Part shown: piece by piece, positions 8,229 to 14,723 of the stretch
Layout of the letters: every line of letters starts with the position of its first letter
How positions within the stretch are numbered: position 1 is the first letter of the stretch
NCBI GenBank assembly: GCA_964354225.1
Contig: CAYGZC010000302.1
Span: forward strand, 1 to 14,723
DNA: 14,723 nucleotides
Direction: 5' to 3'
Source: CAYGZC01 sp964354225
GTDB lineage: Bacteria; Bacteroidota; Ignavibacteria; UBA10030; SZUA-254
Notes under the pieces: generated by a model
Database searches by the model: none
What the model was told of the DNA's origin: nothing
The model's input: the letters and a program-made list of their open reading frames with translations, nothing else
Translations under genes and position numbers: made by a program

Positions 8229-9683
8229 TTATTTCAGCAACAGAACCTTCTTAACCGCCGTGAACGAATTCCCTTCAGCTTCCGCTGATAACCGATAGAA
8301 ATACACACCACTCGGCATCCCGCTTTGCGGGACATTCCATTCAATAGACTTGAATCCTGCATCCTGAATCTCATCTGCCAATGTTAACACTTCCTGCCCC
8401 AACAGATTATATACTTTTAGTGTTACCTTCGAGTCTTTTGGCAAGTCGTACTTTATCCTCGTTGTTGGGTTAAAAGGATTCGGGTAGTTCTGATGCAATG
8501 CAAATTCCTTTGGCAGCTCTATAGCAAGACTTCCAAACATTACAAGCTTCATAATTATGAGATCCGCTGTATTGAGTGTCATCTGTCCGGTTCCTTTTAA
8601 CTCCACAGTCTTGAGCGGACTGTATTCACTCAGAAACTGTAACGCGTATTGTTGTTCATCATTATCAATCTGCCAACTAATAGTGAATGGATCTTTTCCA
8701 CTAATTTGGATTGGAGAGAACTGCTTCTCACCAACCTTCTTCTGATCTCCTAATATTACTTTTCGATTGGATCTGAACCGCACATCGAAACCGGACGGGG
8801 GTGATGGAGGTAAATCGAATTTCACTAAATCTGTACTCAGTGATTTTGCAGAAAAATACAATGAAGTGCTCTTTCCACTTGCGTCCGTAAAATTCAGTGT
8901 ATTTAATTTCTGCTCCTGAGCAAATTTAGCTATCGTTGTTCCAGTTAGTGTCGTTTTACTTCCCTTGGCCGCGAGTAATTGTGGAGATGCCGCCAGCGCA
9001 CTCTGAGATTGTAATATAAGTTTACCGGCTTCGCTCACTTTTACCCAGTATCCCGATCCTGGTTCTAGTATTTCTTCCTCAACATAAGTGCTACCATCAT
9101 ATCCAAAGAAAGATGATGTAATTGTTACTGGTGGAATTGGCGTTATATTTACAACAGGCACGGGGAATGAATTTGTACCAATCATATTCCACTGTGCAAT
9201 TACATCTATGGTATCGAGCATATAACTTGAGCCCATGATTGTTCTTGTTTGCTCGCCGGCAAATTTTAACCAGTAACCACCGCCGTTCTTTAAGGTATCT
9301 TTTTCTTGGTAGGATCCTTCGTATGAGAAGGCAGAGGACATGGAGGTTGAGAATAATGTAGTTTTGCGGTAGTCATTAACGAGTAATGGAACTGAAATCA
9401 TATTCCAGCCATCGGCAAAACTAAATTCGTGAGTTGTGTAGGCACCGGATATTGTTCGCAGACCCGGAATGTAACCGCTTTCTAATATCATTCCCGTATC
9501 AAGATACACCATTCGCTGGATTGTCGGCTGACCTATGGAAGCTTGAAGAAAGATTGAATCACCACTTGCTGATTTTCCTCCTCCACGATCAACTACCCAC
9601 CAAGGGTGAGTGATCGTTTGACTCAATATCATTGAACCAAAAAGAATCAAACAGATTGCAATAAATAAAATTGTGTGTTTCAT
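8229..9683 (-). CDS. Secreted protein with type A T9SS C-terminal sorting domain
   Basis: This 484-residue protein has a signal peptide (about 1-21, ending MILSQ). A segment with WWVVDRGGGKS, SIGQP and ILESGYIPG (about 28-75) resembles the N-terminal region of many Ignavibacteria-like secreted proteins. Two related modules follow. GWNMIS (92-97) to GYWLKF (136-141) is one, and QWNMIG (164-169) to GYWVKV (211-216) is the other, so an internal duplication is likely. Residues of about 225-390 are a beta-rich region I do not recognise. The last 90 or so residues (about 394-484) form a T9SS type A sorting domain with NYPNPFNPTT, VYNLLGQEV, SGVYFYRL and the final VKKVLLLK. Such domains direct export through SprA and are normally removed or used for surface attachment. 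The start is supported by AAGGA 8 nt upstream. The substrate or partner of the mature protein is unknown, and no catalytic motif was seen. Confidence 0.92.
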   Translation of the reverse strand: MKHTILFIAICLILFGSMILSQTITHPWWVVDRGGGKSASGDSIFLQASIGQPTIQRMVYLDTGMILESGYIPGLRTISGAYTTHEFSFADGWNMISVPLLVNDYRKTTLFSTSMSSAFSYEGSYQEKDTLKNGGGYWLKFAGEQTRTIMGSSYMLDTIDVIAQWNMIGTNSFPVPVVNITPIPPVTITSSFFGYDGSTYVEEEILEPGSGYWVKVSEAGKLILQSQSALAASPQLLAAKGSKTTLTGTTIAKFAQEQKLNTLNFTDASGKSTSLYFSAKSLSTDLVKFDLPPSPPSGFDVRFRSNRKVILGDQKKVGEKQFSPIQISGKDPFTISWQIDNDEQQYALQFLSEYSPLKTVELKGTGQMTLNTADLIIMKLVMFGSLAIELPKEFALHQNYPNPFNPTTRIKYDLPKDSKVTLKVYNLLGQEVLTLADEIQDAGFKSIEWNVPQSGMPSGVYFYRLSAEAEGNSFTAVKKVLLLK

Positions 9684-9721
9684 AATAAAATTCCTTATAT
9701 CTTTTGTTTAATTATTGTCCA

Positions 9722-9730
9722 ATTATATCA
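9722..9730 (-). promoter_or_regulatory. Candidate extended -10 promoter of the T9SS cargo gene
   Basis: The minus strand reads TGATATAAT, a perfect extended -10 (TGnTATAAT), about 39 bp before the ATG at 9683. This would give a leader of about 30 nt that includes the AAGGA ribosome site. No convincing -35 is seen 17 bp upstream, and the region is AT-rich, so this is a proposal only. It suggests the cargo gene can be transcribed independently of the 9803-11491 gene. Confidence 0.4.
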
Positions 9731-9802
9731 ATGATTCATTAAATATATTATTCCATCCATTATGTAATTATTTACTTTCTAATTCTTCATAAATCCACTT
9801 TA

Positions 9803-11491
9803 TTATGGCATGAACGCAGTTACGATCCATTTGCTGATTTGCGTACTGTATAACATGGTTACTGAACCTTCGTCGATTATATTAATGTTTGCATTAGACA
9901 TGGTGCGAATCTGGTTTGCAGGCAGTGAACCTGCGTTATTATTTGCAATCGTCATTCCACCCGCACTGCAATATATTATAATGACTTTTCCGTCCGTTCC
10001 ATTAGCAATACCATTTAGCGTACCTCCTCCACCAGCTACTTGTGCAAAGCTGTAATCACCAAAATTCACATCGTTATTAACTGCACCGGGATTCCATCCT
10101 GCAGGATTTGGATTTCTCCGGAGAGAAAGGTCGCCACCTAAATCAAGTCTGGTCTGGGGTATGTTCGTACCTATACCTACCCTCACGGTATTAGTTGCAA
10201 AGTTAAGACCAGCGATACTTCCGAGTACAAGAGAATTGCTTTGAGAAACCAATGCAAAAGCACCAATAGCAGTGGCATTAGTTAAATTATTCGTGCCAAC
10301 ATCTGCTATACCGCCAATTGCTGTATTGTTAGTTCCTGTGGTGTTTGTTGAAAGCGCATAAGATCCATGTGCGGTATTAAAATCGCCTGCCGTGTTATCA
10401 TTGAGCGCAGCTACTCCGCTGGCTGTATTATAATCTCCGTCATCATTATTATAAAGAGCGGCTTGCCCGCTAGCAGTATTATCGTGGCCCGAGGTATTGC
10501 TACTAAGTGCCCTATCACCGATTGATGTATTGTACCATCCTATATTGTTTGCAGCCAAGGATTGATCACCCAGGGCAGTGTTGTTGAATCCTGAGGTGTT
10601 GGAAGATAAAGTATTACGTCCGAAGGCCGTATTATAGCCTCCGGTCATTGTCAGATTGCCAGCATTTAATCCAACAAATGTATTGTTGTTACCATAACTA
10701 TGAATAAATCTAGACGTGCCTACCTTAACTATACCTGCTGTTGCCGTTGTAACCGGCAATCTAAGATTACCTGTTATTTCAAGTTGTTCATTTGGGGAAG
10801 TTGTACCGATACCGACGTTGCCGTCTGAATTGATGAGTACATCCCCGGTACCAGCCCCAAAAGTTTTCGTCTGGAAGTAAGTATTTCTACTACCCAAATA
10901 TAAATCCTTGGGCTGAGTTGCGGAACGATCAAACGCTAAAATTGATCCTGCATCCGAGGAGTAGTACAATTCTAAACCTGCTCCTGTCGTAATCGGTGCA
11001 GTGATTCCGGTTGTTCGGATAGTTCCGCTTACATCTGTCTTTGTTGCGGGGCTTGAAGTCCCGATGCCGACGTTGCCATTGTTGTAATAAATATCGCTTC
11101 CGCTTGATGTCCACGGGGCGAGTGCGTATGGTGCACTTGTCAACTCTGAACGTGGAGAAAATGTGATGTCTGAACCGATGCCCGGTGATCCAGCAAGCGC
11201 AGTAACCTCAACGTACAACGATTCGCTGAAAATTGATGGATAAGGTCTAAGTACAGCACTGAAAGTACCTCGTTGCACTTGAACCCCAGTTTGTGTTTCT
11301 GTGTAACGTAAGTCTCCAGCGCTTTGTAAATTATAGATATCAAATCTGAGATTATAACTTCCATCCTGCACAGGTGTGCCTGAGGAAGTTGTGAGTAATC
11401 CCTGGTAAGAGATTTTCTGTGGTACTTGTGCCGAAGCAAAAAAACTCAGCATGAGCACACAAACTGCGAAAAATAAAAACATCTGTTTCAT
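9803..11491 (-). CDS. Secreted tail-fibre-like repeat protein
   Basis: This 562-residue protein has a clear signal peptide (1-22, ending SFFASAQ). The N-terminal domain contains KISYQGLL, YNLRFDIYN, GTFSAVLR and ELTSAPYAL (about 25-125), a type found at the start of many bacterial surface proteins. Two copies of the short motif GNVGIGT(T/S)SP, common in phage tail fibres and surface fibres, lie at about 140 and 228. Eight 17-residue repeats (270-405) follow the pattern NTAxGxxALxxNTxGxx and are likely beta-roll or beta-helix turns. The C-terminal region (about 490-562) contains GKVIIIY, AGSLPANQIRTM, EGSVTMLYS and KWIVTAFMP, a pattern seen at tail-fibre-like tips. Trimeric adhesin-like assembly is inference. 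There is no T9SS sorting domain, so export beyond the periplasm is unexplained. AGAGGTG with 6-nt spacing fixes the start, and tandem stops TAA TAA end it. Confidence 0.85.
   Translation of the reverse strand: MKQMFLFFAVCVLMLSFFASAQVPQKISYQGLLTTSSGTPVQDGSYNLRFDIYNLQSAGDLRYTETQTGVQVQRGTFSAVLRPYPSIFSESLYVEVTALAGSPGIGSDITFSPRSELTSAPYALAPWTSSGSDIYYNNGNVGIGTSSPATKTDVSGTIRTTGITAPITTGAGLELYYSSDAGSILAFDRSATQPKDLYLGSRNTYFQTKTFGAGTGDVLINSDGNVGIGTTSPNEQLEITGNLRLPVTTATAGIVKVGTSRFIHSYGNNNTFVGLNAGNLTMTGGYNTAFGRNTLSSNTSGFNNTALGDQSLAANNIGWYNTSIGDRALSSNTSGHDNTASGQAALYNNDDGDYNTASGVAALNDNTAGDFNTAHGSYALSTNTTGTNNTAIGGIADVGTNNLTNATAIGAFALVSQSNSLVLGSIAGLNFATNTVRVGIGTNIPQTRLDLGGDLSLRRNPNPAGWNPGAVNNDVNFGDYSFAQVAGGGGTLNGIANGTDGKVIIIYCSAGGMTIANNNAGSLPANQIRTMSNANINIIDEGSVTMLYSTQISKWIVTAFMP
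10277..10684 (-). repeat. Eight 51-bp coding repeats (17 residues each)
   Basis: These encode residues 270-405 of the tail-fibre-like protein. Each unit is 17 residues with N-T at the start, G at position 5 and often A-L at 8-9, and no register breaks across eight units. The nucleotide copies have diverged, so the repeat is old and held at protein level. Confidence 0.85.
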
Positions 11492-11495
11492 AAAA

Positions 11496-11502
11496 CACCT
11501 CT
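11496..11502 (-). promoter_or_regulatory. Strong ribosome binding site of the tail-fibre-like gene
   Basis: AGAGGTG on the minus strand has its GAGG core 6 nt before the ATG, the same core and spacing as at porX. It shows that Shine-Dalgarno initiation is used in this genome. Confidence 0.7.
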
Positions 11503-11567
11503 GTAAATCAGTTGGTTAATTTATTGTTTGTTGTTTCATTTTCGATTTTAATTCTTTCGCTGGTTGT

Positions 11568-11685
11568 GGTTGTCTCAAAAGTAGGTTTGGAGTGGTAGCC
11601 GCAACCTTTAGGTTGCGTACTCGACTCATTCTCGCAGACATAAAGTCTGCGGCTACCAGGGAAATTTTCTTTTGAGACAGCCCCG
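11568..11685. mobile_element. MITE-like element with terminal inverted repeats and three-stem core
   Basis: Terminal repeats GGTTGTCTCAAAA (11568-11580) and TTTTGAGACAGCC (11670-11682) are complementary at 12 of 13 positions, the exception being a T opposite G. Inside is a perfect 10-bp outer stem, TGGTAGCCGC (11593-11602) with GCGGCTACCA (11649-11658). It encloses two hairpins: GCAACCTTTAGGTTGC (11601-11616) and GCAGACATAAAGTCTGC (11634-11650). The total length of about 115 bp, with no coding capacity and no transposase nearby, fits a non-autonomous miniature element. The outer motif resembles insertion-sequence ends I have seen in related genomes, but I cannot name the family. No clear target-site duplication is visible. 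It lies about 77 bp upstream of the tail-fibre-like gene. Confidence 0.6.
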
Positions 11686-11702
11686 GGCAAGTAATCTGAG
11701 AA

Positions 11703-12035
11703 TTAATCTCTTGTCGAGATGGGAAAAGAATTTTTTACTGAAGTGAGAAAAACGGGATGGTCAGTTATAAAAAGGGAATTACTGACTGAGGAGGAGTTGA
11801 ATTGTTTTAGAATTAAATCAAATATTAGCTCCCCATGTGGTACCGATTCGGGGAAGAATGAAATGAGAGCTTCTTTTTCCACCCCTACTACCGTGCATTT
11901 GTGCAGAATAAAACTGCACCACGCATCGTTATCATGGTCAAATAAGCAATTCGCATCTGCAAAAAAACAAATGCAAACATTTCCCATAATAAAAACAACA
12001 AATAATTTCCTAACAATGCGCAATAAAGTATTCAT
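11703..12035 (-). CDS. Hypothetical small secreted protein
   Basis: This frame encodes 110 residues from ATG (12033-12035) to TAA. An in-frame TTG at 12054-12056 would add seven residues but spoil the N-terminus. The N-terminal 27 residues look like a signal peptide: basic LLRIVRKL, a hydrophobic run and then FFADA, a possible cleavage site. The mature part has three cysteines (DANC, AWC, HKC) and an HDND acidic-histidine patch. No lipobox and no family is recognised. Against it, no Shine-Dalgarno is visible, and a plus-strand frame of similar length (11719-12060) covers the same DNA. I favour the minus strand because of the signal-peptide-like start and agreement with the neighbouring gene direction. 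It could also be a degraded N-terminal piece, as its stop lies only 20 bp from the MITE-like element. Confidence 0.45.
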   Translation of the reverse strand: MNTLLRIVRKLFVVFIMGNVCICFFADANCLFDHDNDAWCSFILHKCTVVGVEKEALISFFPESVPHGELIFDLILKQFNSSSVSNSLFITDHPVFLTSVKNSFPISTRD

Positions 12036-12392
12036 TTTTTCAGGGTTTTTTAACAAATGAATCTAAATGTACTCGTAAGAACGGAAGAAATAACAGATCA
12101 AAATTATTGCTGTGAGTTAGCAACCATCGATGGCAGCAAGTAGAAGTGTAGCTTGGTAGCTTATGATTGAAAGTCATCCAAATCAAAAATCATTACTCTC
12201 AATCGACTATCAGGTTACAGTTGCTTCCCTGCAACCAAAAACCGATAACATATGTAAAGCTGATGTATTAAGCTAATTTAATAAAATGTTAATAGCAAAT
12301 CTTTGAGAATAATAAGGCAAGCTCAGCGTCCCAGTCTTATAAAACGACTAATAATTGTCAAAATTTGAAGGAAATAATTAGTTTTGAACCTG
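12036..12392. other. Intergenic region between divergent genes
   Basis: I see no convincing gene, tRNA or rRNA in this stretch. The notable structure is a dyad at 12208-12247: TATC, GGTT and GTTGC pair in order with GCAAC, AACC and GATA, with small internal loops and a TTCCCT apical loop. A GTAGCTT direct repeat pair lies near 12147-12161. Both are small enough to be chance. Confidence 0.4.
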
Positions 12393-12424
12393 TTTGTAAA
12401 ATCCACCTTTTGCCTGTATATTTC
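12393..12424 (+). promoter_or_regulatory. Candidate promoter of the lpt genes, near-leaderless
   Basis: TTTG (12393-12396), 20 bp, then TATATTTC (12417-12424) matches the Bacteroidetes-type promoter TTTG-N19/20-TAnnTTTG at all but the last base. The same DNA reads as TTGTAA, 17 bp, TATATT for a sigma-70-type promoter. Transcription would start within a few bases of the ATG at 12430. No Shine-Dalgarno precedes that ATG, which fits a leaderless or near-leaderless mRNA. Confidence 0.5.
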
Positions 12425-12429
12425 ACATA

Positions 12430-13821
12430 ATGAAGCTTTACCTGCACATACTCAAAGCACACATAGGTCCGTTTCTTTTCGCATTCATTACGCTGATGCT
12501 CGTCTTCCTATTGCAATTTCTGATGAGAGCCGTGAACCAGCTTGTGGGGAAGGGCTTAAGCCCGTGGGTCATCGGCGAATTGATCGTGATGAGTCTTTCG
12601 TGGATGGTTGTGCTCGCAGTTCCGATGGCAGTTCTGGTGGCAACGCTGATGGCGTTCGGTAAACTCTCTTCCCAAAACGAAATCACTGCAATGAAAGCGA
12701 GCGGCATGAGTCTTTACCGTATGATGTCCACCGTTATCTTCGCATCGCTCCTATTAACGTATTTGTTAATCGAATTCAATAACAAAGTTTTACCTGAAGC
12801 AAACCATCGTTTTAAAGTTCTTATGATAGATATCCGCCGCACCAAACCAACGTTATCAATAGTTGCCGGAATGTTTTCGCAGGAGCTGCCTGGTTACTCT
12901 ATCCTGGCGAGAAAGACGTTCGAGCAATCGAACGACCTGGAGGGTGTGACCATATACGATTATACAAATCCGAATACAAACGTCGTGGTTACAGCAGATG
13001 AGGGAAAAGTCTCTTTCACGCCCGATTACCGTAAGCTTATAATGGATCTTCGGGATGGTGAAATTCACCAGATCGATGCACGCGAACGGCGAGCATACCG
13101 CCGGATGAAATATATTAAGCACCGGATTATTATGGATGCTGAGGGTTTCGATTTTGAGAGATCGAGCTTAAGCGATATTGATCGCAGCGACCGCGAGCTG
13201 AGTGCACATGCAATGCATGCAATTGTCGATAGTCTTGAGCATGTCAACGAGAGTGCATATATGCGTGCTCTTACCAGCGCCCCGCCGCGCCCCGCAGTTA
13301 TGGCCGATCCGCGTTCGATACAAACATTCGGAACGACATTGCCCGTGCGTCAGCGCAGCATCGCAATTGCACTAAACAAGACACAAATGACGCTGGCAAA
13401 TATCAATAACGAGATGATGTCAATAGAATATAATCAACGGCGAATTGATGAATACCTTGTCGAGATATATAAAAAATACTCCATACCTGCAGCGTGTTTT
13501 GTTTTTGTTTTCATTGGTGCACCGATCGGCATTATGGCAAGGCGCGGCACATTTGGCGTGGCGGCAACATTCAGTCTGGGATTTTTCATGCTCTACTGGG
13601 CGGCACTCATCGGTGGCGAGAAATTAGCCGACCGCGGATTCATCAGCCCGTGGTTAGGTATGTGGATGGCAAATATCGTTCTCTTTATCCTTGGTCTTTA
13701 TCTCACAATAAGAATGGGAAAGGAAACTCCCGCAATCAACTGGTCGGCGCTGCGCAGATTTGTTCCAAAATATTTTCGCTCACCGGAGCCGCCCGATTCA
13801 GAACAATACGAGCGCACATGA
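12430..13821 (+). CDS. lptF: LptF/LptG-family permease (first of pair)
   Basis: This 463-residue inner-membrane protein belongs to the YjgP/YjgQ (LptF/LptG) family. These proteins pair with LptB ATPase and pass lipopolysaccharide from the inner membrane to the periplasmic Lpt bridge. Membrane helices are seen at about 14-32, 50-76 and 100-116, then about 351-368, 376-396 and 405-425. The loop after helix 2, with GKLSSQNEITAMKASGMSLYRMM (about 77-99), is the conserved LptB-contact region. Residues of about 130-245 should form the periplasmic jellyroll. At about 245-345 lies an extra polar, partly helical segment that makes it roughly 100 residues longer than the Escherichia coli protein (366). 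The lptF label rests on gene order, since the two paralogues are hard to separate by eye. Its stop overlaps the next start by 4 bp (ATGA), implying translational coupling. Confidence 0.9.
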   Translation: MKLYLHILKAHIGPFLFAFITLMLVFLLQFLMRAVNQLVGKGLSPWVIGELIVMSLSWMVVLAVPMAVLVATLMAFGKLSSQNEITAMKASGMSLYRMMSTVIFASLLLTYLLIEFNNKVLPEANHRFKVLMIDIRRTKPTLSIVAGMFSQELPGYSILARKTFEQSNDLEGVTIYDYTNPNTNVVVTADEGKVSFTPDYRKLIMDLRDGEIHQIDARERRAYRRMKYIKHRIIMDAEGFDFERSSLSDIDRSDRELSAHAMHAIVDSLEHVNESAYMRALTSAPPRPAVMADPRSIQTFGTTLPVRQRSIAIALNKTQMTLANINNEMMSIEYNQRRIDEYLVEIYKKYSIPAACFVFVFIGAPIGIMARRGTFGVAATFSLGFFMLYWAALIGGEKLADRGFISPWLGMWMANIVLFILGLYLTIRMGKETPAINWSALRRFVPKYFRSPEPPDSEQYERT

Positions 13822-14723
13822 CGAAGCTTGACCGATACATACTTTATCAATTTATAATAACGGCGTTCTTTTCACTTTTTGCCATTACTATTATCTTCGT
13901 CGCGGTAAATATGATGGATAACCTCGACGACTTCCTCGATATGAACGCAACGATCGGTATGATTGCCACTTATTACTTTTACTTCACCCCTGAAATTATC
14001 AAGCTGATGACACCTGTTGCTATGCTGCTATCGGCTCTTTTTACAACCGGACGTCTTTCTACTTATAACGAGCTTACCGCCTTGAAATCGGGAGGCGTCA
14101 GTCTTTATCGATTCATGCTGCCGATGATTGCTTTCTCGATTCTCGTCAGCGCTGTTTCAATCTATTTCAATGGATGGGTAGTGCCTTTTGCCAACAAAAA
14201 GAAAATCGATATAGGAAGAGTGTATTTTCAGAAAGATATTGAGTACGTTTCAAGGAATAACATATTCATTCAAGATTCGCGGACAAGAATTATTTCTATT
14301 GGAATTTACGACGATGCCCGTACTGCAGCAATGTTAGTAAGCATTCAAGATTTTGATCCACAAAATCCGACAATCATAACTGCGCGCTACGATGCAAACG
14401 AAATGACCTGGAACGCTGCAACGAAAGAATGGAAACTTTTAAAAGGCACTGAGCGTCGGTTCGTTCAGAATACCGAAGTCATCAAATTATTCGATTCTTT
14501 GTTTATTGGTGTTCTCAACTTCTCACCCGACGATATCAGGAAAAAGCAGGAGAAGCCCGAAGAGATGAATTACAACGATCTAAAACAGTTTATCGCAAAC
14601 CAGCAGCGCGCCGGTCAGGATGTTGCACGCTGGCAGGTTGATTTCTATGGAAAGATTGCATTTCCATTTGCCAGTGTTATTGTAGTACTGTTTGGAATTC
14701 CTTTTTCATCTATCAAACGGCGG
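13818..14723 (+). CDS. lptG: LptF/LptG-family permease (second of pair, 3' end outside window)
   Basis: The first 302 codons are present and the frame is open to the window edge. The ATG overlaps the upstream stop as ATGA. Membrane helices appear at about 11-31, 57-78, 98-117 and from about 281 onward. The conserved cytoplasmic coupling segment NELTALKSGGVSLYRFM is at 84-100, and NLDDFLD (35-41) follows the first helix as in LptG-like proteins. Residues of about 125-255 form the periplasmic beta-rich domain (YVSRNNIFIQD, ARYDANEMTWN, WKLLKGTERRF). The last visible segment, KIAFPFASVIVVLFGIPFSS, is the expected start of the C-terminal membrane bundle. It should form the LptB2FG exporter with the upstream product. 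The lptG name is by order and by resemblance. Confidence 0.9.
   Translation, partial: MTKLDRYILYQFIITAFFSLFAITIIFVAVNMMDNLDDFLDMNATIGMIATYYFYFTPEIIKLMTPVAMLLSALFTTGRLSTYNELTALKSGGVSLYRFMLPMIAFSILVSAVSIYFNGWVVPFANKKKIDIGRVYFQKDIEYVSRNNIFIQDSRTRIISIGIYDDARTAAMLVSIQDFDPQNPTIITARYDANEMTWNAATKEWKLLKGTERRFVQNTEVIKLFDSLFIGVLNFSPDDIRKKQEKPEEMNYNDLKQFIANQQRAGQDVARWQVDFYGKIAFPFASVIVVLFGIPFSSIKRR

Noticed and set aside
9730..9740. Palindrome AATGATTCATT near the cargo-gene promoter
   Set aside because: It is an 11-bp AT-rich dyad in a very AT-rich stretch, easily expected by chance and with no second copy nearby.
10277..10684. Regular 51-bp periodicity considered as a CRISPR array or satellite DNA
   Set aside because: The periodicity is in frame inside a signal-peptide protein, the units vary in sequence throughout, and there is no conserved repeat with unique spacers.
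11508..11690. Minus-strand 60-residue frame through the MITE-like element
   Set aside because: It merely reads through the palindromic repeat. The translation is compositionally odd and the DNA structure explains the open frame.
11719..12060. Plus-strand frame of 113 residues
   Set aside because: It lacks a ribosome site and a recognisable domain, has low-information Ser/Lys/Asn/Thr-rich composition, and mirrors the minus-strand frame that starts with a signal-peptide-like sequence.
12384..12662. Plus-strand frame of 92 residues overlapping the start of lptF
   Set aside because: It is out of frame with a clear LptF-family protein that accounts for the region.

Overview
The window most likely comes from a bacterium of the Fibrobacterota-Chlorobiota-Bacteroidota group, close to the Ignavibacteria/Chlorobi side. 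Two things point there. It carries core genes of the type IX secretion system (T9SS): a 2319-residue SprA/Sov outer-membrane translocon and the start of a PorX-type response regulator. It also carries a secreted protein whose C-terminal sorting domain has the NYPNPFNPTT motif common in Ignavibacteria-like genomes. Base composition is moderate to AT-rich. Several genes have clear Shine-Dalgarno sequences (GAGG, AGAGGTG), which fits this side of the group better than classical Bacteroidetes. This placement is inference from protein families, not from a marker gene.

Layout. Positions 1-12035 are essentially all minus strand. From the left these are the 5' part of porX (1-581, running off the window), sprA (672-7631), a 597-bp non-coding region, a T9SS cargo gene (8229-9683), a tail-fibre-like secreted repeat protein (9803-11491), a MITE-like palindromic element (11568-11685) and a small putative secreted protein (11703-12035). 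After about 400 bp of non-coding DNA the direction flips. Two overlapping plus-strand genes for the LptF/LptG lipopolysaccharide-export permeases follow (12430-13821, and 13818 to the window end).

Biology. SprA forms the large outer-membrane channel through which T9SS cargo passes. PorX is the cytoplasmic response regulator that controls T9SS gene expression in Bacteroidetes. The 8229-9683 product looks like a T9SS client. LptF and LptG deliver lipopolysaccharide to the same outer membrane. The window is therefore a cell-envelope and secretion neighbourhood, with a translocon gene, its probable regulator and a client within 10 kb.

The non-coding DNA is where most unexplained structure lies. 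There are two different palindromes about two helical turns apart just upstream of sprA, a nested 57-bp inverted repeat behind them, and a terminator-bounded island with three consecutive palindromes and a relic-like T9SS tail reading frame. There is also a 115-bp element with terminal inverted repeats and an internal three-stem fold, and a promoter so close to the first lpt gene that its mRNA would be almost leaderless. I saw no rRNA, tRNA, CRISPR array or transposase gene.
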